Of a stretch of DNA of 64,000 nt, positions 50,828-59,223 are shown in pieces. The notes under the pieces were generated by a model. The model was given only the letters and a program-made list of their open reading frames with translations, made no database searches and was not told the origin of the DNA. The translations under genes were made by a program, and so were the position numbers. This stretch comes from Chryseobacterium artocarpi (GTDB lineage: Bacteria; Bacteroidota; Bacteroidia; Flavobacteriales; Weeksellaceae). The first letter of the stretch is position 1; each line of letters starts with the position of its first letter. Where the stretch lies: the NCBI RefSeq assembly GCF_001684975.1, contig NZ_MAYH01000045.1, positions 124,001 through 188,000 of the forward strand, written 5' to 3'.

Positions 50828-51796
50828 GTGACTAGAATTTTAGCATATCGTTTTTCTGCATTTGGAGATGTTGCGATGACAGTTCCTGTTTTTAAGGAAT
50901 TTCTTGAGCAAAACCCAGGTGTGGAGATTGTCATGGTATCCAGAAAAAACTTTGAAGCTTTATTTGCAGGAATTCCTAATGTTATATTTAAAGGAATTAA
51001 CCTTGATGATTATAAAGGTTTTTTTGGATTAAGAAGGTTGAGTAACGAATTGATAAAGGAGTTTAATCCTCATTACGTTGCTAATCTTCATGATGTGATC
51101 AGAACCAAAATTTTGGATAGATTATATCGAAGAAAAGGATTAAAAGTTTTTAAAATAAATAAAGGAAAAGAGGAAAAAGAACACCTCACTGATGTATGGA
51201 ATCTGGATAAAGTTCAATTGAAAAAAACAGTTGAGCGTTATGCTGATGTGTTTAGAGAAATGGGTTTTAAGATAGAATTATCTCATCAGCTCAGACCAAT
51301 CTCCAATAATAAATCAGGTATAGGTTTTGCTCCTTTTGCCCAACATAAAGGAAAAATGCTTCCTCTTGAAAAGTCCTTTGAATTAGCTCGTATTTTAGCT
51401 CAAAAACATACAATATACTTCTTTGGGGGAGGAAAAAAAGAAACGGAAACCCTTGAAAAATGGGAAAGTTTGATTCCCAATACTAAAAGTCTTTCCGGAA
51501 AGCTAAGTCTTACTGAAGAACTTCAGAAAATTTCAGAATTGGAAGCGATGATCTCCATGGATTCTGCCAATATGCACCTTGCCAGCCTTGTGGGAACAAG
51601 ATGTGTTTCTATTTGGTGTGCTACACATCCTTATGCCGGATTTTTAGGGTTCGGGCAGAAAGAAGAAGATGTAGTTCAGGTAAAGGATCTTTCCTGTAGG
51701 CCATGCTCTGTTTTTGGAGATAAAGAATGTTACAGGGGAGATTGGGCTTGTCTTGAAGAATTTACCATCCAAAAAGTCATAGAGAAAATCCGATGA
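50828..51796 (+). CDS. GT9-family glycosyltransferase (heptosyltransferase-like)
   Basis: This 322-residue protein resembles family 9 heptosyltransferases that build the LPS core: N-terminal LAYRFSAFGDVAMTVPVFKEF, donor-binding GFAPFAQHKGKMLPLEKSFELARI, and the C-terminal MISMDSANMHLASLVGTRCVSIWCATHP. It starts with GTG at 50828. An unusual feature is the Cys-rich end (CRPCSVFGDKECYRGDWAC). The following GT2 gene begins 1 base after its stop, so they are an operon. Confidence 0.9.
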   Translation: MTRILAYRFSAFGDVAMTVPVFKEFLEQNPGVEIVMVSRKNFEALFAGIPNVIFKGINLDDYKGFFGLRRLSNELIKEFNPHYVANLHDVIRTKILDRLYRRKGLKVFKINKGKEEKEHLTDVWNLDKVQLKKTVERYADVFREMGFKIELSHQLRPISNNKSGIGFAPFAQHKGKMLPLEKSFELARILAQKHTIYFFGGGKKETETLEKWESLIPNTKSLSGKLSLTEELQKISELEAMISMDSANMHLASLVGTRCVSIWCATHPYAGFLGFGQKEEDVVQVKDLSCRPCSVFGDKECYRGDWACLEEFTIQKVIEKIR

Positions 51797-51797
51797 A

Positions 51798-52715
51798 ATG
51801 AAGCTTTCTATCTGCATTCCTGTCTATAATTTCGACGTTCGTGAATTGGTTTTTGATTTAAAAAGAGAAATTGAAAACGAAGGGATTGATGCGGAAATTA
51901 TTTTGATTGATGATGCTTCAAAAGATAGCTTTAAAGAGATTAACCAAAGTTTAAAGAATACTGTTCATCATTTTATTTTTCTTGAAAAAAATATTGGACG
52001 TTCCCGTATCCGTAATCATTTTCTGACGTTTTCAACAGGAGAATATCTGTTATTTCTAGATTGTGACGGAAAAGTTGTTGGTAAAAACTTTCTGAAAGAT
52101 TATATTCAATTTATACAAAATAACCCACAAACAGAAGTTATGTACGGAGGTAGAACGGTTTCCGGATATTTACCTGATCCTGACCATTACTTAAGATGGA
52201 AATTTGCTGTAGAAAGAGAAAACCTTCCTGTTGAATCACGCATAACGAAGCCTTACTTAAGTTTTCAGACTAATAATTTTGTGATCCGTAAAGATATATT
52301 GGAAAAGAATTGCTTTAATCCTGAATTTCAAAAATATGGATATGAAGACCTTCTTTTTGCAATGGATTTAAAGACTGATAATATAAAGATTGATCATATT
52401 GATAATCCGATTTTTAATAATGATCTGGAGAGTAATGTCATTTATCTGGAAAAAGTAGAGGAGTCGGTGGAAAGTTTATCTCATATGCTAAAGGACGAAA
52501 TACTGAGATCAAAACTGTCAGAGGTAAAACTGGTGAAGATATATAATAAGCTGGCAAATTCGCCTCTAAAATTCATTTTAAATATTTTCTTTAATATGAG
52601 AGGGGAGAGTATAAAAAGGAAGCTTTCTAAAGGAAATGTGAGTCTTCGCTATCTGGATATATATAAACTAGGGCTTCTTTTCAGGCAGATGAGTAAGGGG
52701 AAAAGTGATAATTAA
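51798..52715 (+). CDS. GT2-family glycosyltransferase
   Basis: A 305-residue glycosyltransferase of the GT-A fold: N-terminal LSICIPVYNFDVRELV, LIDDASKD near 37, and the metal-binding LFLDCDGKVVGKNF (DxD-like). The C-terminal part is helical with basic residues, perhaps membrane-associated. Together with the GT9 and GT4 genes it suggests a surface glycan or LPS core function. The start at 51798 is one base after the previous stop. Confidence 0.9.
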   Translation: MKLSICIPVYNFDVRELVFDLKREIENEGIDAEIILIDDASKDSFKEINQSLKNTVHHFIFLEKNIGRSRIRNHFLTFSTGEYLLFLDCDGKVVGKNFLKDYIQFIQNNPQTEVMYGGRTVSGYLPDPDHYLRWKFAVERENLPVESRITKPYLSFQTNNFVIRKDILEKNCFNPEFQKYGYEDLLFAMDLKTDNIKIDHIDNPIFNNDLESNVIYLEKVEESVESLSHMLKDEILRSKLSEVKLVKIYNKLANSPLKFILNIFFNMRGESIKRKLSKGNVSLRYLDIYKLGLLFRQMSKGKSDN

Positions 52716-52746
52716 GAGTTTAAAAAAAAATTGAGCTTTAGAAATA

Positions 52747-52778
52747 AAAAAATCTCTCAGAAATCTGAGAGATTTTTT
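52747..52778. terminator. Bidirectional terminator between GT2 and tRNA-Val
   Basis: AAAAAATCTCTCAG and CTGAGAGATTTTTT form a 14-bp perfect stem with a 4-base loop, between the convergent GT2 and tRNA genes. Confidence 0.92.
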
Positions 52779-52779
52779 G

Positions 52780-52854
52780 TGGGTCCTGAGGGATTCGAAC
52801 CCCCGACCCTCTGGGTGTAAACCAGATGCTCTGAACCAACTGAGCTAAGAACCC
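52780..52854 (-). tRNA. tRNA-Val (anticodon TAC), copy 3 in transcription order
   Basis: The 75-base sequence folds as a standard cloverleaf: acceptor GGGTTCT/AGGACCC, D arm GCTC...GAGC, anticodon stem TCTGG/CCAGA with loop TTTACAC (anticodon TAC, Val), and T arm with TTCGAAT. CCA is not encoded. Identical copies lie at 52888-52962 and 52996-53070. Confidence 0.96.
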
Positions 52855-52887
52855 GAATTTTTTTGAAAGGTTTCGTTTCCTTTTCTG

Positions 52888-52962
52888 TGGGTCCTGAGGG
52901 ATTCGAACCCCCGACCCTCTGGGTGTAAACCAGATGCTCTGAACCAACTGAGCTAAGAACCC
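52888..52962 (-). tRNA. tRNA-Val (anticodon TAC), copy 2
   Basis: Same 75-base cloverleaf as its two neighbours, exactly 108 bp from each. Cotranscribed with them. Confidence 0.96.
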
Positions 52963-52995
52963 GAATTTTTTTAAAAGGTTTCGTTTCCTTTCTTG

Positions 52996-53070
52996 TGGGT
53001 CCTGAGGGATTCGAACCCCCGACCCTCTGGGTGTAAACCAGATGCTCTGAACCAACTGAGCTAAGAACCC
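52996..53070 (-). tRNA. tRNA-Val (anticodon TAC), copy 1
   Basis: Same 75-base cloverleaf as its two neighbours. This is the promoter-proximal copy; a TATATTTG box lies 38 bases upstream. Confidence 0.96.
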
Positions 53071-53107
53071 TCTAGACTTTGAGGTCGTTTTCTCGTTTAG
53101 AGTGGTG

Positions 53108-53115
53108 CAAATATA
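53108..53115 (-). promoter_or_regulatory. -7 box of the tRNA-Val operon
   Basis: The minus strand reads TATATTTG, matching TAnnTTTG, 38 bases before the first tRNA and 5 bases after the folC stop. It gives the tRNA operon its own promoter. Confidence 0.65.
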
Positions 53116-53119
53116 CAAC

Positions 53120-54364
53120 TTATTCTTTAAACTCTAAATTTTTTTCTAAAAAATCTCCAACAACAAAGTTACTTCCGCCAATAAAAATCATTTCTTCGCT
53201 CGTACATTGTTCTTTTGCAGACAGATACGCTTCTTGTACGGAGTTGAAAATTTTATAAAAAATTTTCGCTTCCTGAAGTAAATTTTCGTAATCTTCGGGG
53301 TGTCTTCCCCTGTTGATGGATGGTTTGGCAAAATAAAACTCAGAATTTTCCGGAAGCAATTCCATTACTTCATCTATTTTTTTATCATTTACAAACCCCA
53401 AAATGATGTGCTTGTGTTTATCAATTGAATTTAATTGGGAAAAAACATACTCAAGCCCTGCTTGATTATGCCCCGTATCACAAATCGTAAGCGGGTCTTT
53501 TGAAAATTCAAACCAACGCCCGATGAATCCTGTATTTTTATGTACATTCAATAATCCGTTTTCAATATGTTCATTTGGAATGTTTACCTGAAGTTTCTTC
53601 AATTCTTCAATAATAGCAAGCACTACCCGGATATTTTTTTTCTGGTAATTTCCTTTTAAATCAGAAGAAAGATCTGTCTGAAGTAGGGTAGCATCAATAA
53701 AAGGAGCGTTTTCATGAATCGCTTTTTCTTTAATAATGTTTTTTACCACTTCATTTTCATCTCCGGAAATAATAGGGATATTCTTCTTAATGATTCCTGC
53801 TTTTTCCATTGCAATTTCTTCTATAGTATCTCCTAAAATGTTCTGGTGATCAAGTTGAACATTTGTAATTGCAGAAACCAAAGGATTGATAATATTGGTT
53901 GAATCTAACCTTCCGCCTAAGCCTACTTCAATAATGGCAAAATCAACTTTCTGATGATAAAAATATTCAAACGCCATGATGGTGGTAAACTCAAAGAACG
54001 ACGGACGAATATCTTCCGGGATATTTTTAAGTTTTTGAATAAAATCAAAGACAAATTCTTTATTACAATTTTTTCCATTGACCTTAATTCGCTCGGTAAA
54101 ATCTATAAGATGGGGAGAATTGTATAGTCCCACTTTATAGCCTGCTTCCTGAAGGACTGAAGCAAGCATATTACTTGAAGAACCCTTTCCGTTTGTTCCT
54201 CCGATATGAATACACTTTATTTTATCCTGAGGGTTTCCAAAATATGCGCAAAGCTTAGTAATATTGTCAAGCCCGGGTTTGTAGGCTTTTTGCCCATCTA
54301 TTTGATAGTTGGGCATCTGTACGAAAAGCCAGTCAATAGCCTCCTGATATTGTTCATTTGTCAT
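53120..54364 (-). CDS. folC: Folylpolyglutamate synthase / dihydrofolate synthase
   Basis: FolC, a Mur-ligase-fold enzyme, adds glutamate to (dihydro)folate. The 414 residues contain the P-loop HIGGTNGKGSSSNMLAS at about 51, the motif FAIIEVGLGGRLDSTNII, and a C-terminal GGSNFVVGDFL. The tRNA-Val operon lies just downstream on the same strand. Confidence 0.95.
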   Translation of the reverse strand: MTNEQYQEAIDWLFVQMPNYQIDGQKAYKPGLDNITKLCAYFGNPQDKIKCIHIGGTNGKGSSSNMLASVLQEAGYKVGLYNSPHLIDFTERIKVNGKNCNKEFVFDFIQKLKNIPEDIRPSFFEFTTIMAFEYFYHQKVDFAIIEVGLGGRLDSTNIINPLVSAITNVQLDHQNILGDTIEEIAMEKAGIIKKNIPIISGDENEVVKNIIKEKAIHENAPFIDATLLQTDLSSDLKGNYQKKNIRVVLAIIEELKKLQVNIPNEHIENGLLNVHKNTGFIGRWFEFSKDPLTICDTGHNQAGLEYVFSQLNSIDKHKHIILGFVNDKKIDEVMELLPENSEFYFAKPSINRGRHPEDYENLLQEAKIFYKIFNSVQEAYLSAKEQCTSEEMIFIGGSNFVVGDFLEKNLEFKE

Positions 54365-54414
54365 GATACAAAATTCTCAAAAGTTTTATGAAAAAAAAAC
54401 AATTTTTTTCAATC

Positions 54415-54440
54415 TGTAACTTTTTTATATTTACTTCGTC
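54415..54440 (+). promoter_or_regulatory. ECF-type promoter candidate for the TolC unit
   Basis: TGTAAC (54415-54420) and CGTC (54437-54440) are separated by 16 bases, matching the -35/-10 layout typical of ECF sigma factors, 20 bases before the ATG. No TAnnTTTG box is seen in this 96-base gap. Confidence 0.5.
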
Positions 54441-54460
54441 TAATAGGGAAAAATCTTAAC

Positions 54461-55786
54461 ATGAAAAAAACTTGGATTATCGTTTTCGGATTAGCTTGCT
54501 TGAGCATGAATGCTCAAAAGAAATGGTCCTTAAAAGAATGTGTAAGCTATGCGGTGGAGCATAATCTCCAGGTTATCCAAAATCAATATACTAAGCAGAA
54601 TCAAGATTATAACCTTAAAGCTGCCAGGAAAGAGTATCTACCTTCTGTATCAGGAAGTGTATCAAACGGAGTAAGTTTTGGGCAGGCATCATTGGGAGCC
54701 GGAAGTTTTAGGAATGATAGATTTAATAACAGCGTAGGAGTAGGTGCAGATATTTTAATTTATAATAACGGAAGACTGGAAAAGAATGTAAGAAAACTTC
54801 AGTTTGATGTAGAAGCTAGCCAATACGATATTGAAGCAATTAAAAATGATATCTCTGTACAAATTGCGCAGCAATATCTTACAGCTTTATTAAACAAAGA
54901 AATTGTTAAGATTTCTCAAAGCGCTGTGGAAAATGCTAAAAAGCAATATGACAGAGCAAAGATTACCACACAGGTTGGGACAACAGCTCAGACTGTTTTG
55001 GCTGAAGCAGAGGCTGCATTGGCTAGAGAAAAACAAAATCTTAAAACAGCAGAAGTTAATGTAGGAAGAGCATTATTTGCTATTGTTCAGCTTCTACAGC
55101 TTCCGGATTATAAAGATTTTGATGTAGAAAACGTAGATGTTCCCGAACAGTTGGATTCACAGTTGGTAACCACAGATGAGGTTCTTACAAAAGCTTATGA
55201 TTTACAACCCCAAATAAAAGCTGCAGAAAGCAGAATAAGATCTGCTGAAGCACAAACAGAAGTAAGTAAAACAGCTTTTTGGCCTACATTGTCAGCAAGT
55301 GCAGGGCTTTCTACATTCTATAACAATATATTAAACGGAGGTCCGGTAAGTAGTAATCAGGACGGATTTTTTAAACAATATAAAGATCAGTTTGGACAAA
55401 ATGTAGGGTTATCCCTTAATATTCCTATTTTTAATAAAGGAAAAACAAAATTGCAGGTAGAGCAATCCAGGCTGAATGAAAGTGTAAGTAAGATTACCCT
55501 TGAACAGCAGAAACAATCTGTAAGACAGAATATTCAGAAGGCACAGTTTGATGCTGATGCCAACTATGAATCATATCTTGCTGCAGTAGAGGCAGAAAAG
55601 AGTTCAAAATTAGCTCTTGACTTTGCTGATAAGAGCTATACTGCAGGTAAAACAACGATTTATGACGTAAATGTTGCCAGAAATAATTATGCAAATGCAC
55701 AGGGATCAGTAGCGCAGGCAAAATATAATTATCTTTTTAGTCTTAAACTATTGAATTTCTATGCAGGAATTCCATTAAGTTTGTAA
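54461..55786 (+). CDS. TolC-family outer-membrane efflux protein
   Basis: This 441-residue protein has a signal peptide (MKKTWIIVFGLACLSMNAQ) and two structural repeats of the outer-membrane efflux family, with long amphipathic helices (about 130-215 and 330-420) and a conserved N-terminal WSLKECVSYAVEHNLQV. It would form a trimeric channel for a tripartite efflux or type I export pump. Inner-membrane pump genes are not adjacent. Followed after 1 base by the SprT-like gene. Confidence 0.92.
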   Translation: MKKTWIIVFGLACLSMNAQKKWSLKECVSYAVEHNLQVIQNQYTKQNQDYNLKAARKEYLPSVSGSVSNGVSFGQASLGAGSFRNDRFNNSVGVGADILIYNNGRLEKNVRKLQFDVEASQYDIEAIKNDISVQIAQQYLTALLNKEIVKISQSAVENAKKQYDRAKITTQVGTTAQTVLAEAEAALAREKQNLKTAEVNVGRALFAIVQLLQLPDYKDFDVENVDVPEQLDSQLVTTDEVLTKAYDLQPQIKAAESRIRSAEAQTEVSKTAFWPTLSASAGLSTFYNNILNGGPVSSNQDGFFKQYKDQFGQNVGLSLNIPIFNKGKTKLQVEQSRLNESVSKITLEQQKQSVRQNIQKAQFDADANYESYLAAVEAEKSSKLALDFADKSYTAGKTTIYDVNVARNNYANAQGSVAQAKYNYLFSLKLLNFYAGIPLSL

Positions 55787-55787
55787 G

Positions 55788-56378
55788 ATGTCTATTCAAT
55801 CATTAGAAAAATATTTACCTCAAAATACACTTAAATATTTAAGAATTTGGTTTTCAGATTACTATATTCACATAAAAGTCACGAGAAACAGAAATTCTAA
55901 ACTGGGAGATTACAGAAAGCTCCCGGATAATTCGCATGAAATTACGGTAAACTCAACGCTTACCCCACAACTTTTTTTCTTTGTGCTTACCCATGAACTG
56001 GCACATTTGATTGCTTTTGAAAAATATGGAAGGAAAATCTCTCCTCATGGTAATGAGTGGAAAGAAACCTTTAGAAATATGCTTATCGAAAGCCTTGAAG
56101 TATATGATGAAGATCTGAAACCCATCATCGTAAAATTCTCAAAATCCCCTAAGGCAAATTTCATGGCTAGCCCTGATTTGGTAAGATATTTTCATACTGA
56201 AAAACAAGATGATAGCCTTCGGTTTATTGAAGAACTTAAGAAAGGCGAATTTTTTATATACCGCAACGAAAAGTATTTATTGGAAGGTCTGATTAAAAAA
56301 AACTATCTTTGTAAGAACCTGGCTACTGGAAGGAAGTATTCTTTCAAGCCTTTAGCAAGGGTAGAAAAATGTAGCTAA
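55788..56378 (+). CDS. SprT-like domain metalloprotein
   Basis: This 196-residue protein has a zinc-metalloprotease-like motif HELAHLIAFEKYG near residue 67 with a downstream His (ISPHGNEWKETF), as in SprT/Spartan-related proteins. Spartan is a DNA-protein crosslink protease; bacterial SprT roles are unclear. It lacks obvious zinc-finger Cys pairs at the C terminus. Lies 1 base after the TolC gene and 2 before manC. Confidence 0.87.
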   Translation: MSIQSLEKYLPQNTLKYLRIWFSDYYIHIKVTRNRNSKLGDYRKLPDNSHEITVNSTLTPQLFFFVLTHELAHLIAFEKYGRKISPHGNEWKETFRNMLIESLEVYDEDLKPIIVKFSKSPKANFMASPDLVRYFHTEKQDDSLRFIEELKKGEFFIYRNEKYLLEGLIKKNYLCKNLATGRKYSFKPLARVEKCS

Positions 56379-56380
56379 GA

Positions 56381-57463
56381 ATGTTAAAATCAGATAGATA
56401 CTGTGTAATAATGGCGGGTGGAATCGGCAGCCGGTTCTGGCCGATGAGTACACAGAAATTTCCGAAGCAGTTTCAGGATATTTTAGGAACAGGACGTACA
56501 ATGATTCAGCAAACCTATGACAGAATCAGCAAGGTTATTCCTAAAGAACAGATATTTGTAATTACAAATAAAGAATACGTGGCGCTGTCTCATCAGCAGC
56601 TTCCGGAAATTCCTGAAGAAAATATTGTAGGTGAACCTCTGATGAAAAATACAGCGGCTTGTAACCTGTATATGGCAAATAAGATCGCTGAAATTAATCC
56701 AAATGCTACTATGATCGTTCTTCCGGCAGATCATTTGATTTTAAAGGAAGATGTATTTTTAGAAAAAGTAGAAGTTGCTTTTGATCTGGCTTCTAAGCAT
56801 GAATATTTGGTAACATTAGGAATTACTCCTACAAGACCTGATACAGGATATGGATATATTCAGTTTGTAGAAAAGAAAAATTCTGAATATTTCAAAGTAA
56901 AAACTTTTACAGAAAAACCGATTCTTGAAATTGCTCAAAGCTTTTTAGAAAGTGGCGATTTCCTTTGGAATGCAGGTATTTTTATCTGGAGTGTAAAAAG
57001 TATTCATCATGCATTTGAGATGTATCTGCCAGAAATGATGCAGCATTTTATGGCATGTGAATATAATTCTGAAAAAGAAAATAACTGTATAGAGCTTATT
57101 TATCCTAAAGTTCAGAAAATATCTATTGACAACGGAATTTTAGAAAAAGCGAAGAACGTTTATGTTATTCCATCAGATCTTGGATGGAGTGATTTAGGAA
57201 CATGGACTTCCGTTTATGAGAATACAGAAAAGGATAAAAATGGAAATGCTGTAAAACTGAAACATCTTCTTGCATATAATTCAAAGGGAAATATTATCCG
57301 TTTAAAAAATAACAATAAGGCTGTTATCATCGACGGTCTTGAAAACTTTATTGTGGTAGATACAGATAAGGCTCTTCTGATCTGCCCTAGAGATAATGAC
57401 CAACTTATCAAAGACTATGTTCTTGATCTGAAGAATTTTAAGAAAGGAGATAAGTTTATGTAA
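56381..57463 (+). CDS. manC: Mannose-1-phosphate guanylyltransferase
   Basis: This 360-residue enzyme makes GDP-mannose from mannose 1-phosphate and GTP. Signatures are the N-terminal VIMAGGIGSRFWPMSTQKFPKQF, VLPADHLIL near 108 and TFTEKPILE. It lacks the C-terminal phosphomannose isomerase domain of bifunctional ManC/AlgA proteins. GDP-mannose feeds surface glycans, in keeping with nearby glycosyltransferases. Confidence 0.93.
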   Translation: MLKSDRYCVIMAGGIGSRFWPMSTQKFPKQFQDILGTGRTMIQQTYDRISKVIPKEQIFVITNKEYVALSHQQLPEIPEENIVGEPLMKNTAACNLYMANKIAEINPNATMIVLPADHLILKEDVFLEKVEVAFDLASKHEYLVTLGITPTRPDTGYGYIQFVEKKNSEYFKVKTFTEKPILEIAQSFLESGDFLWNAGIFIWSVKSIHHAFEMYLPEMMQHFMACEYNSEKENNCIELIYPKVQKISIDNGILEKAKNVYVIPSDLGWSDLGTWTSVYENTEKDKNGNAVKLKHLLAYNSKGNIIRLKNNNKAVIIDGLENFIVVDTDKALLICPRDNDQLIKDYVLDLKNFKKGDKFM

Positions 57464-57495
57464 TATTTGGTATCTTTTATGCTTATTTTTAGGCT

Positions 57496-58161
57496 ATGAT
57501 TAAAATTACACTCCGATTAACGACTCTTACTCTCTTACTTTTTTCAGTTCTGGGTTACGCTCAGGAGAAAAAGAAGTTTTCAAGTATTCCGAATATTTTA
57601 CAAAAAATAAGCCCTGATGACAGAGTCGATTCCTGGGTTTTAGTATATAATAATTACGGAAAAGGAGAGGAGATAAAAACATCAGGAGGTAAATTGAATT
57701 ATACCCCTCAGTTTTCCGGATTTAATTTATTTCCAAGCGAGGACAGTTTTTATTATATCGCTTATTCTTTAGGAGGAAAAATCAATTACGTTATAGATGT
57801 AGAGGCACTTAAGAAGTTTGTAGGAAAGATAGATAATCCTCAGGAAGCTGCAATAATATTGACCGCAGACGGTTATATGGTTGATGAAGAATTCAAAGAT
57901 CTTGCAGGTAATTATCATGAAGATCAATCGAATTACTACCTGGATCTTGGAAAAGTAACATCAAAAGAATGTCCTTATCAGAAAACACATTATACATTAA
58001 CGGTAAATAAGTCTAACGGGCTTGTAACCAATGTAAAAGATAATGGAACTTATATTGAACTTTACAATAAAAAATGTGCTAATAACCCGAGACTTTTAAA
58101 AGTCGAGAAAAAAGAAGAACCAAAAAAAGATGAGCCTAAAAAAACACCAAAGCGCAGATAA
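57496..58161 (+). CDS. Secreted hypothetical protein
   Basis: This 221-residue protein has a signal peptide (MIKITLRLTTLTLLLFSVLGYAQ) and a Lys/Pro/Glu-rich C-terminal tail (about 200-221). The folded middle resembles no family I know. The following GNAT gene overlaps its last 32 bases, so they are coupled. Confidence 0.8.
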   Translation: MIKITLRLTTLTLLLFSVLGYAQEKKKFSSIPNILQKISPDDRVDSWVLVYNNYGKGEEIKTSGGKLNYTPQFSGFNLFPSEDSFYYIAYSLGGKINYVIDVEALKKFVGKIDNPQEAAIILTADGYMVDEEFKDLAGNYHEDQSNYYLDLGKVTSKECPYQKTHYTLTVNKSNGLVTNVKDNGTYIELYNKKCANNPRLLKVEKKEEPKKDEPKKTPKRR

Positions 58162-58663
58162 TACTTATGAAACTGAGCGTTTAATACTTCGTCCAATGTC
58201 TGCTGAAGACAGAGATTTTGTTTTTGAACTCTATAACAGACCGAAATTTATTCAACATATTGGCAACAGAAATGTGAATAGCGTTGAAGACGCAGAGAAT
58301 TATATTCTGAATAGATTTGCTCCACAGATTGAAAGACTGGGATATGGAAACTATCTTTTAGTGACTAAGGATAACAATGAAAAAATAGGAGCTGTAGGAA
58401 TTTTTGAAAGAGAAGGGCTTGATGTAGTAGATATCGGATATTCTTTACTGGAAGAATTTGAAGGAAAAGGTTATGCTTTTGAAGCTGCTCAAAAGGTAAA
58501 ATCAATAGGAATGGATAATTTCGGATTATCTAAAATATCTGCAATTATTTCAAAAGAAAACGTTTCTTCACAAAAACTGATTGAAAAATTGGGATTAAAA
58601 TTTAAAAAGCATGTAACGCTTCCGGGAGAAACCGAAGAATTAAACTATTACGAAACAGAATAA
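58130..58663 (+). CDS. GNAT-family N-acetyltransferase (RimJ/RimL-like)
   Basis: This 177-residue GNAT enzyme begins MSLKKHQSADNTYETERLILRPM, with RLILR typical of the RimJ/RimL group. The acetyl-CoA-binding region lies around GYSLLEEFEGKGYAFEAAQ, and the C-terminal part around KISAIISKENVSSQKLIEKLGLK. Substrate not known. Its start lies inside the previous gene, a 32-base overlap; no later ATG would keep the RLILR motif. Confidence 0.88.
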   Translation: MSLKKHQSADNTYETERLILRPMSAEDRDFVFELYNRPKFIQHIGNRNVNSVEDAENYILNRFAPQIERLGYGNYLLVTKDNNEKIGAVGIFEREGLDVVDIGYSLLEEFEGKGYAFEAAQKVKSIGMDNFGLSKISAIISKENVSSQKLIEKLGLKFKKHVTLPGETEELNYYETE

Positions 58664-58670
58664 TAAAAAA

Positions 58671-58715
58671 TATTCACAAATAGCACCATCTATTTATTAG
58701 TGTTATTTGTGAATA
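58671..58715. repeat. Inverted repeat between GNAT gene and bcp
   Basis: TATTCACAAATAGCAC (58671-58686) and GTGTTATTTGTGAATA (58700-58715) pair with one mismatch. It lies between convergent genes and may terminate both. It resembles the element at 40155-40188. Confidence 0.7.
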
Positions 58716-58740
58716 CTTTTATGTTATTTGTGTTTAAAAA

Positions 58741-59190
58741 CTATCCTTCCAGGATCTGATCAGCAGCTGTTTTTGAAGTTACTTTTTCAATCACTCTTGT
58801 ACAGATTCCGTTTTCATCAAAGATAAAAGTAGTTCTTACAATTCCCATATAGGTTTTGCCAAATGTTTTTTTCTCCTTCCAAACGCCAAATTTTTCAATA
58901 ATATCACGATTTTCATCAGCGATAAGGTCATAAGGAAAAGCGAACTTGCTGTGGAAGTTTTTCTGCTTCTTTATAGTATCTCCACTCACTCCCAATAGTT
59001 GAAATCCTGCTTTCTCAAGCATCGAATAATTATCACCTAGATTACATGCTTCCACTGTACATGTAGGAGTACTGGCTTGCGGATAAAAGAAAACAACCAG
59101 CTTTTTCCCGATTAATTGTGAGGAGGTTACTGTTTCTCCATCCTGATTGAATCCTTCAAATTCAGGTAATTTGTCTCCAACTTTCAGCAT
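58741..59190 (-). CDS. bcp: Thioredoxin-dependent peroxiredoxin (Bcp/PrxQ type)
   Basis: This 149-residue peroxidase reduces hydrogen peroxide and alkyl hydroperoxides. Its active-site segment FYPQASTPTCTVEACNLGDNY contains the peroxidatic Cys (TPTC) and resolving Cys five residues later, the PrxQ arrangement. The usual FYPKDNTPGCT is altered but functional residues are kept. Divergent from nth. Confidence 0.93.
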   Translation of the reverse strand: MLKVGDKLPEFEGFNQDGETVTSSQLIGKKLVVFFYPQASTPTCTVEACNLGDNYSMLEKAGFQLLGVSGDTIKKQKNFHSKFAFPYDLIADENRDIIEKFGVWKEKKTFGKTYMGIVRTTFIFDENGICTRVIEKVTSKTAADQILEG

Positions 59191-59223
59191 AATGATTTAT
59201 TTTTGTTCAAATTTAAGGGTAAA

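Noticed and set aside
52738..53118. 126-codon minus-strand ORF with a triple repeat of FLAQLVQSIWFTPRGSGVRIPQDP
   Set aside because: It is the translation of three tandem tRNA-Val genes and their spacers; the 25-residue tRNA-derived peptide repeats with the 108-bp array period.
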